Positions 57,401 to 64,000 of a stretch of DNA of 64,000 bases are shown piece after piece. How positions within the stretch are numbered: the first letter of the stretch is position 1; every line of letters starts with the position of its first letter. The stretch covers positions 4,206,679-4,270,678 of the forward strand of contig RPFO01000213.1 of the NCBI GenBank assembly GCA_009746045.1, read 5' to 3'. The notes under the pieces are model-generated. The model searched no databases and had not been told where the DNA came from. It saw only the letters and a program-made list of their open reading frames with translations. This DNA is from Mesostigma viride. Taxonomy: Eukaryota > Streptophyta > Mesostigmatophyceae > Mesostigmatales > Mesostigmataceae. A program made the position numbers and the translations under genes.

Positions 57401-57638
57401 CATCCATCCATCCATCCATCCATCCATCCATCCATCCATCCATCCATCCATCCATCCATCCATCCATCCATCCATCCATCCATCCATCCATCCATCCATC
57501 CATCCATCCATCCATCCATCCATCCATCCATCCATCCATCCATCCATCCATCCATCCATCCATCCATCCATCCATCCATCCATCCATCCATCCATCCATC
57601 CATCCATCCATCCATCCATCCATCCATCCATCCATCCA
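54411..57638. repeat. (CATC)n array 2, 3.2 kb uninterrupted
   Basis: 3,228 bp, 807 perfect units with no interruption visible. Confidence 0.98.
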
Positions 57639-58193
57639 TACATTTCTTGTTTTTGGTCCATTGGAGTTCCTTCCCACCAAGAGAAACATTTATTTTACAT
57701 TTTTGTGTGCTAGGCTTTATACGGACAGCCTATACCACACCTTCAAACTCAGTGCACATCATTATCAAGTTGGTTATTGTAGCACCATGCTGGGGGCCCA
57801 GCATACTCGAACACAAGGTGTTGCCCCTCTTAGCAGCGTGGGTGGGTGGGTGGGAGCTGAAAAGAGGCCTCCCTACGTCCCCTACACCACTCTAAGTACT
57901 GACTATCATTCACATTGCGCCACGCAGGCCTGCCGGCTGGCGCAGGTACAAGGTGTACTGACTGCCAATCACAGTTGCGCCACGCCTGGCGGCTGGCGCA
58001 GGTAACAAGGTCTAGTGACGTACGTTAGAAGCTACCTAGGCCTGCACTCCGGAACCACACTCAGCCTAGGCACAAAAAGGGCCGGCCGGTGCAGTACCCT
58101 CGTGACAAGCGCTAGTCTTACGCTACCTACGGCAGGTCGGTCCCCTTTGAGCCCGTCCACGCGTCATATATAAAATGAGCGAAGCTCAGCAAA
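57639..58193 (+). mobile_element. Helitron-like element copy 2, 555 bp
   Basis: Same ends as copy 1 in the opposite orientation; only the outer about 190 bp (left) and 340 bp (right) remain, joined by GTGGGTGGGTGGGTGGG. It is followed head to tail, with no base between, by copy 3. Confidence 0.55.
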
Positions 58194-59762
58194 TACATTT
58201 CTTGTTTTTGGTCCATTGGAGTTCCTTCCCACCAAGAGAAACATTTATTTTACATTTTTGTGTGCTAGGCTTTATACGGACAGCCTATACCACACCTTCA
58301 AACTCAGTGCACATCATTATCAAGTTGGTTATTGTAGCACCATGCTGGGGGCCCAGCATACTCGAACACAAGGTGTTGCCCCCACACCTCCTTCCTGGCC
58401 ACCAAGGCTGTCGCCAACCTTGGTGCCGATTTTCTTTCCGCCCATGGCCCCCCTCCTGCACGCTGCCACGGCTGTACTGCCGCCCCCGTGTGGCCGCTAC
58501 GGTTTCCCGGCGGACGCAGGGCGGCACCCATGTCGTTCCCCCCGTTAGGGGGGCGGTTTCCAGCGGCTGCTCATTAGGCCTTACGCCCCCGGACCGTCTC
58601 TCACAAGCCCAGGACCCATCACCAGCCCCACCCCCGAGGCTGGGATTTCCCGGCATTGAAACCTTTGTGGCGATAGGCCCTCTACCCTACCAAGGCCTTG
58701 GCTTGGAAACTGCTTAGCCAAGGCCCTGACCAGGGCTTGTGTTGTTGTAGGAAATTTTTTATGGCATAGATATGCCCCCCTGGCTGAACCGAACTCTTTA
58801 TCGCTTTTCCTATAATGCATCATACAGGATAAAAACAAGGCGATAAAACAGCAAGAATTTCAGCCCCGCCAGGCGAACATTCTTTGCTGAAAAACTGGGC
58901 AATGATGAAGAGCGCGCTCCTCCCACCAAGATTCGCTCCAGCCCCGCATCCTCCCCGAAACTCCCGTCTGGCCACAGGCCGAAAGATCGGGTCCGCTGTC
59001 AGGCTCCTGGCAGTTATGGGCTACCCTGGCACCCCGCGCTAGCCATCTCCACGTTTAAGGCAGATTCGCCTCCACCTGTGATTCTTTCCACCGTAGCCGC
59101 TGGCCCTGGCCTGTATGGCTCCTTCCCTGACGTTGTCCGACTAAAATCGCAGCTTCCCCAGTGTCAGGAAGCCGCTTGCCGCACCCAGGGGTAGAGGGGA
59201 ATCGTCAGTGGGCCCAGCGCCGGAAATCACACCATTTTACTCAAAACGTAGAGCCCCCCACCCAACAACCATTACCGTGGCCTGTAACGGTGGGTGGCGA
59301 ACATAAAGACCTTTATTCCAGGCCTCTCCACGCCCGGAGAGGCCGATAGCATCGTCTTACATTCAGCGCAGCCGCCATAGCGGCCAGCCGACCTTGCCAG
59401 CAAATGCTGGGATCAAGTTGCGAAGCTGAAAAGAGGCCTCCCTACGTCCCCTACACCACTCTAAGTACTGACTATCATTCACATTGCGCCACGCAGGCCT
59501 GCCGGCTGGCGCAGGTACAAGGTGTACTGACTGCCAATCACAGTTGCGCCACGCCTGGCGGCTGGCGCAGCTAACAAGGTCTAGTGACGTACGTTAGAAG
59601 CTACCTAGGCCTGCACTCCGGAACCACACTCAGCCTAGGCACAAAAAGGGCCGGCCGGTGCAGTACCCTCGTGACAAGCGCTAGTCTTACGCTACCTACG
59701 GCAGGTCGGTCCCCTTTGAGCCCGTCCACGCGTCATATATAAAATGAGCGAAGCTCAGCAAA
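58194..59762 (+). mobile_element. Helitron-like element copy 3, 1569 bp (longest)
   Basis: Full version of the family in this window, including about 470 bp (58950-59424) absent from copy 1. Ends TACATTTCTTG and CTCAGCAAA; the array resumes with TCCATCC. No ORF suggests a Rep/helicase, so it is non-autonomous. Confidence 0.55.
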
Positions 59763-60878
59763 TCCATCCATCCATCCATCCATCCATCCATCCATCCATC
59801 CATCCATCCATCCATCCATCCAGCCATCCAGCCATCCAGCCATCCAGCCATCCAGCCATCCAGCCATCCAGCCATCCAGCCATCCAGCCATCCAGCCATC
59901 CAGCCACCCATCCATCCATCCATCCAGCCATCCATCCATCCATCCATCCATCCATCCATCCATCCATCCATCCATCCATCCATCCATCCATCCATCCATC
60001 CATCCATCCATCCATCCATCCATCCATCCATCCATCCATCCATCCATCCATCCATCCATCCATCCATCCATCCATCCATCCATCCATCCATCCATCCATC
60101 CATCCATCCATCCATCCATCCATCCATCCATCCATCCATCCATCCATCCATCCATCCATCCATCCATCCATCCATCCATCCATCCATCCATCCATCCATC
60201 CATCCATCCATCCATCCATCCATCCATCCATCCATCCATCCATCCATCCATCCATCCATCCATCCATCCATCCATCCATCCATCCATCCATCCATCCATC
60301 CATCCATCCATCCATCCATCCATCCATCCATCCATCCATCCATCCATCCATCCATCCATCCATCCATCCATCCATCCATCCATCCATCCATCCATCCATC
60401 CATCCATCCATCCATCCATCCATCCATCCATCCATCCATCCATCCATCCATCCATCCATCCATCCATCCATCCATCCATCCATCCATCCATCCATCCATC
60501 CATCCATCCATCCATCCATCCATCCATCCATCCATCCATCCATCCATCCATCCATCCATCCATCCATCCATCCATCCATCCATCCATCCATCCATCCATC
60601 CATCCATCCATCCATCCATCCATCCATCCATCCATCCATCCATATCCATCCATCCATCCATCCATCCATCCATCCATCCATCCATCCATCCATCCATCCA
60701 TCCATCCATCCATCCATCCATCCATCCATCCATCCATCCATCCATCCATCCATCCATCCATCCATCCATCCATCCATCCATCCATCCATCCATCCATCCA
60801 TCCATCCATCCATCCATCCATCCATCCATCCATCCATCCATCCATCCATCCATCCATCCATCCATCCATCCATCCATC
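59763..60878. repeat. (CATC)n array 3, 1.1 kb, with CAGC variants
   Basis: About 279 units. Between about 59820 and 59935 every second unit is CAGC (period 8, CCATCCAG), and one ATAT irregularity lies near 60643. Confidence 0.96.
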
Positions 60879-60886
60879 GGGGTTAA

Positions 60887-60912
60887 TGCTCCGTGACTCC
60901 CCAACGGGAGCA
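60887..60912 (+). other. LINE-type 3'-end hairpin (LINE-b copy 3)
   Basis: TGCTCCGTGACTCCCCAACG then GGAGCA, followed by (TTAA)n; identical to 32519-32544. Confidence 0.75.
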
Positions 60913-60934
60913 CGAGTCTAATTAATTAATTAAT

Positions 60935-62012
60935 TAATGGCTGCATGTTTGCAAGGGGCGCGTGGACACGCTTGCTCTAGACCCGCTAGAGTTTGGGTGG
61001 GTCCTCACATTTGGCGGCACCCCAATGACGACTGAAGTGCCTTTTCGAGTGCACGGCAGACTGGGGATACCGGCTTCTTCTACATAAACATCACAAGATG
61101 CACCCGGGTCGCCTGGGCCGGGCTACACCTGGATCAAGAACATATTACCTTGGCAGTTCAGTTGATCACCCATTGGTTGACAAACGGGCCACCGACGTCC
61201 AGCACCTCATGCTTATGCATCGAGCCATGAGCCATCGGGGTCAACTCCCAACTGCACCATCGGCGGGTACTCCCACATGTACACGGCGGCGTGCTTATGC
61301 AACTTTCCAGATGAAACAATCGAGCAGAGATTTCTGGACTGCCAACTCGTAGGGGTTTGGCAATGGCTTCTTAATTGGTATATGGGCAAAGTGAATGGCT
61401 ATTACATCTCCACCCACCGTCACACTATCAAGGAGACAACCGTCACACTATCTACGGTTATTTTCGGCATCATGGGATTACCGACGGGACGCGAGCCTCA
61501 CAGCCCGCCGGATGAGTGGCATGGACGGACTATATGGCATACGCACGACGATGCTTCACACCCGCATCATGATATGGCAAGTACGCCGGCAACGAGACCG
61601 TATTCACGTTACGTGCCGAGTACTACACTAGATCTAGAGGTGCAGTGGTCCGCCGGTTTCAGTTATCTCCTCTTGGAACCTGGCCATGCTTCGTTACTGG
61701 CTCTTGGCGACGAAACAACACAAAGTATGGGACCCGGGCCCTAACCGACAATGCCCCGGCCCGAGCCCACTGGAATGAGTCTTCCATGCACTCATGGGGA
61801 TGAACAAGGTCCGCGGTAGCCGGTTTACCGACTTATGCCGGACGACGATATATCTTCAGTAAAATGGCTACCATGGTCGCAGGGCGCGCCTTAAATTTAA
61901 AACGGGCACCCCAATTTAAGCACACCTAGGCATTTTAGGCTATTTATGGCATAACTGTTATATGGAAATAAACTAACACCCATTTCACCGGGAAAAAAAT
62001 TAAAAATTAACA
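60935..62012 (+). mobile_element. LINE-g copy 1, zf-RVT fragment
   Basis: A fragment of a non-LTR element ending in an A-rich 3' end near 62010. It encodes, in shifting frames, ATDVQHLMLMHRA and the zinc-binding region CLCNFPDETIEQRFLDCQL with GVWQWLLNW, the zf-RVT signature after RT (C-x-C...E-T...H/R...C). It shares its sequence plan with copy 2 at 62727-63486 but is clearly diverged. It is interrupted by a 23-bp micro-insertion at 61430-61452. Confidence 0.65.
61430..61439 (-). mobile_element. Ten-base remnant insertion of the short retroposon
   Basis: AAGGAGACAA, the extreme shared end of retroposons S1-S4, sits between two copies of the 13-bp sequence CCGTCACACTATC (61417-61429, 61440-61452). 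It reads as an extremely 5'-truncated insertion with a complete target duplication. Confidence 0.7.
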
Positions 62013-62029
62013 ATGCGGACTAGGGTTGG

Positions 62030-62325
62030 GTCCACGAGTACTAAGTCCACGAGTACAAAAGGCGAGTACCGAGTAGTGAGTACTACTCACTACTCGGTAC
62101 TCGCCTTTTTTTTGGAGCCCGAGTACTACTCGTTACTCGTACTCGCCTACTTTTTTGAGCTCGAGTACTACTCGTTACTCGTACTCGCCTACTTTTTTTA
62201 GCACGAGTACTTACTACTCGTTACTCGTAAGTACTCGCCTTCTTTTTCTGAGCCCGAGTAGTACTCGGTACTCGTACTCGCCGACTTTTTTAAGCCTGAG
62301 TAGTACTCGGTACTCGTACTCGCTG
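62030..62325. repeat. GAGTACTACTCG minisatellite block 1
   Basis: Units of about 45-60 bp: GAGTACTACTCG, TTACTCGTACTCGCC, then a T-rich spacer ending GAGC. The core is itself palindromic (CGAGTA...TACTCG), so each unit can fold. Confidence 0.85.
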
Positions 62326-62489
62326 CCCAAAATCCAGCGTGGACCCAACCCTAGTGCTGCCGGCCATTAATATTTGTTGTCTCTTTTCATAAAGTATTGT
62401 TATTTTCAGAAAGTATATATATATTTGGCCCGTTACTTCATAGTTTTTTTTGTAAATTTTAGGGAAATTATATCAGCCAATAGTATCGC

Positions 62490-62700
62490 AGGTACTCGAG
62501 TACTACTCGAGTACTACTCGTTACTCGTACTCGCCTTCTTTTTCTGAGCCCGAGTAGTACTCGGTACTCGTACTCACCTACTTTTTTGAGCTCGAGTACT
62601 ACTCGCTACTCGTACTCGCCGGCTTTTTCTGAGCCCGAGTACTCGGTACTCGTACTCGCCGACTTTTTTTAGCCTGAGTAGTCGGTACTCGGTACTCGTA
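62490..62700. repeat. GAGTACTACTCG minisatellite block 2
   Basis: Same unit as block 1, four to five copies, separated from it by about 165 bp of A+T-rich sequence. Confidence 0.85.
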
Positions 62701-62726
62701 CTCGCTGCCCAAAATCCAGCGTGGAC

Positions 62727-63486
62727 ACGCTGGGGCGCTACTGAGTGGCCTGGCCACACCTGGGTCCGCAACATCACCCTCGCCGCTGACCACCCGCTGA
62801 TTGATCGCCGCGCGACCGACGTACAACACCTCTTGATGCACCGGTCCATCGGGGTCGGGGAGATCCTCCACCGGCGATTTCAACACCCTGCTACATGTTT
62901 ATGTACCAACCCCACTGAAACTGTGGAACACCGATTTTTATGGTGTAACCTCCAGGGAGTTTGGACCTGGTTGATTGGTTTATGGGCAGCCTGGACGTCT
63001 GAGCCTATCATACCGGTGTCTACCCGCTCAATTATCTTTGGCATCACTGGCACCCCTGGCCTTGAGCTCACCTTTTCACAACAAGCGTGGATATGGCTCC
63101 GCACATGCATGTTATATACAATCTGGACGGTGCGAAACGATGTGGTGTTCAATAGGCGCACAGTTTTCGACAAAGCTGGGGTTCTCTCACGCTTCATTTA
63201 CCTATGGAACTCCGGCATGCGACGCTACTGGATGGTTGCAAATGAACAAAACAAAATCTGGGACCCTGGCGCGGACCAGGATAAGCCCAGCCCACTTGAG
63301 ATCTTTCATGACCTCATGGGCAAAAACAGGATCTTTACCCACATGCCCAATGACAACCCATTAGAAGTCCAGTGGCTTCCGTGGTCTAGTAAGGCTCCGT
63401 TTTAGCCACTGACATCTTGATACCCTAGGCTTAGCAGGGATTACCTACTGGCTATATTTGGAATAAACGTACACCTATTTACCTGG
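62727..63486 (+). mobile_element. LINE-g copy 2 (5'-truncated) inside the hAT-like element
   Basis: Flanked by AAATCCAGCGTGGAC at 62712-62726 and 63487-63501 (14-15 bp target duplication), which is the terminal sequence of the host hAT-like element. It carries only the C-terminal zf-RVT region and 3'UTR, so it is 5'-truncated. There is no long poly-A tail. Confidence 0.8.
62833..63405 (+). CDS. LINE-g C-terminal zf-RVT domain, open 190 codons
   Basis: The most intact coding stretch of this family: CLCTNPTETVEHRFLWCNLQ is the zinc-binding part (C-x-C...E-T-V-E-H...C), then GVWTWLIGLW, IIFGITG and WLRTCMLYTIWTVRNDVVFN, which is the usual continuation of this domain in plant-type and protist LINE proteins. 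It ends at a TAG with VQWLPWSSKAPF. The RT lies upstream in a full element and is missing here; the ATG is internal, so this is a fragment rather than an independent gene. Confidence 0.75.
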   Translation: MMHRSIGVGEILHRRFQHPATCLCTNPTETVEHRFLWCNLQGVWTWLIGLWAAWTSEPIIPVSTRSIIFGITGTPGLELTFSQQAWIWLRTCMLYTIWTVRNDVVFNRRTVFDKAGVLSRFIYLWNSGMRRYWMVANEQNKIWDPGADQDKPSPLEIFHDLMGKNRIFTHMPNDNPLEVQWLPWSSKAPF

Positions 63487-63518
63487 AAATCCAGCGTGGA
63501 CCCAACCCTAATGCGGAC

Positions 63519-64000
63519 GGTGTGTAACCAAACTTACCCGGAAGAAATTGGTGTTCGCCACTCCAGACTCCGCGCGGGGCGGCACGTCTTTACCCGAATC
63601 TTTCTTTCAGAGATTCGGGGCAAACTAGTAGGTCCGACTAGGTCCGACTCCACAGACGAAGTACTTTCCGTACATGCGGTTAATGAAATTAACCGTCCGG
63701 GAAAGACAGGTTCAATGCACTTGCAGATACAGTTGGGACGGTTGGGACAGTTGGGATCTTGGTTGTGAGAATTTCATGCAAAGATGCTGTCAATCATCAT
63801 TGCACTGCCAGCTCGACATCAATGCCACGTCCTACTGTACACGGCGCCGTTAGACTTTTGAGAGCAGAACGACTGTTGCACCAGCCCCGGCAATCAGTTC
63901 CGGCAAAAGGCACGGCAAGGCGTTACGATCACGCTCAAATGGAACAAAAACCAGGTGAAGGCCGAACGCACTGATTGGTCGAATGTTCCAGGTCTTTCGG
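63519..64000. other. No recognisable gene
   Basis: Right edge of the window. Short ORFs (90 and 71 codons) without motifs; it contains GGTCCGACTA repeated in tandem near 63631-63650. Confidence 0.5.

Larger units (their letters stand above)
49290..60934 (+). mobile_element. LINE-b copy 3, hugely expanded by its 3'UTR microsatellite
   Basis: RT coding region (49550-51880, interrupted by a solo LTR), a 3'UTR matching copy 1 up to GTTTGCACCCATCC, then about 5.7 kb of CATC repeats holding three other elements, and finally CGGGGTTAATGCTCCGTGAC, hairpin and (TTAA)n at 60879-60934, exactly the sequence that follows CATC in copies 1 and 2. So the two ends, 9 kb apart, belong to one element. The left boundary is not defined. 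Confidence 0.75.
62021..63510. mobile_element. hAT-like element with GAGTA minisatellites, split by a LINE
   Basis: Perfect 16-bp inverted ends TAGGGTTGGGTCCACG (62021) and its complement (ending 63510), flanked by the 8-bp target duplication ATGCGGAC (62013-62020, 63511-63518). An extra internal copy of the right end stops at 62353. Most of the interior is GAGTACTACTCG-type minisatellite. LINE-g copy 2 is inserted near the right end. No transposase. Confidence 0.75.

Noticed and set aside
53319-58193. A large inversion of array plus flanks to explain the inverted copies
   Set aside because: CATC keeps the same strand on both sides of every copy, so separate insertions in opposite orientation fit better than inversion.
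51924-60913. ORFs of up to 1257 codons made of DGWM or IHPS repeats
   Set aside because: Products of the (CATC)n arrays on both strands, open in every frame because the repeat lacks stops.

Overview
The window looks like nuclear DNA from a transposon-rich eukaryote. I see no operons or ribosome-binding sites, no recognisable single-copy host gene, and layer upon layer of nested mobile elements. A chromodomain-bearing Ty3/Gypsy element primed by an initiator-Met-like tRNA, a Ty1/Copia element, several LINE families, and hAT-, pogo- and piggyBac-type elements together would suit a green plant, alga or related protist. The sequence alone does not fix the species.

Layout. 1-1500: a 96-bp tandem repeat, open in one minus-strand frame, then a 7-bp purine minisatellite. 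1546-1777: a pogo-like MITE. 1780-5647: no gene recognised. 5660-8311: fragments of LINE-type and hAT-type elements and of a short retroposon. 8317-21610: a complete 13.3-kb Gypsy chromovirus on the minus strand (584-bp LTRs, 5-bp target duplication, PBS, PPT, gag, PR-RT-RH-INT-chromodomain, and an extra ORF region after pol). 21659-29139: a complete Copia-type element on the minus strand with identical 379-bp LTRs that end AGTTA...TAACT; its only protease-like domain lies between integrase and RT. 30292-31186: a longer pogo-like element. 31407-41800: LINE fragments carrying nested insertions (a 402-bp element with two perfect 76-bp palindromes, a piggyBac-like element, and a hAT with a transposase N-terminus). 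42024-43478: a TTC/TTG array. 43903-46197: a second piggyBac-like copy. 46356-48334: an apparently full-length ORF1-only retroposon. 49290-60934: one LINE copy whose 3'UTR CATC microsatellite has grown to about 5.7 kb and holds three Helitron-like insertions. 60935-63518: zf-RVT LINE fragments, one inserted into a hAT-like element.

Three themes connect the parts. First, at least four different LINE-type 3' ends carry the same small hairpin (CTCC-GTTG-GGAG or close variants) just before a short tandem tail, which suggests a shared reverse-transcriptase recognition structure. Second, three copies of a retroposon run from an L1-ORF1-like gene straight into that 3' end with no reverse transcriptase; each has its own target-site duplication, so it appears to be mobilised in trans, like mammalian HAL1. 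Third, insertions landing in earlier insertions give a relative chronology that can be read directly from target duplications and one empty-site comparison.

Almost every retrotransposon ORF is split by frameshifts even where LTRs are identical. Either these are recent but dead copies, or the assembly carries indel errors. Coordinates were counted by hand and may be off by a base or two.
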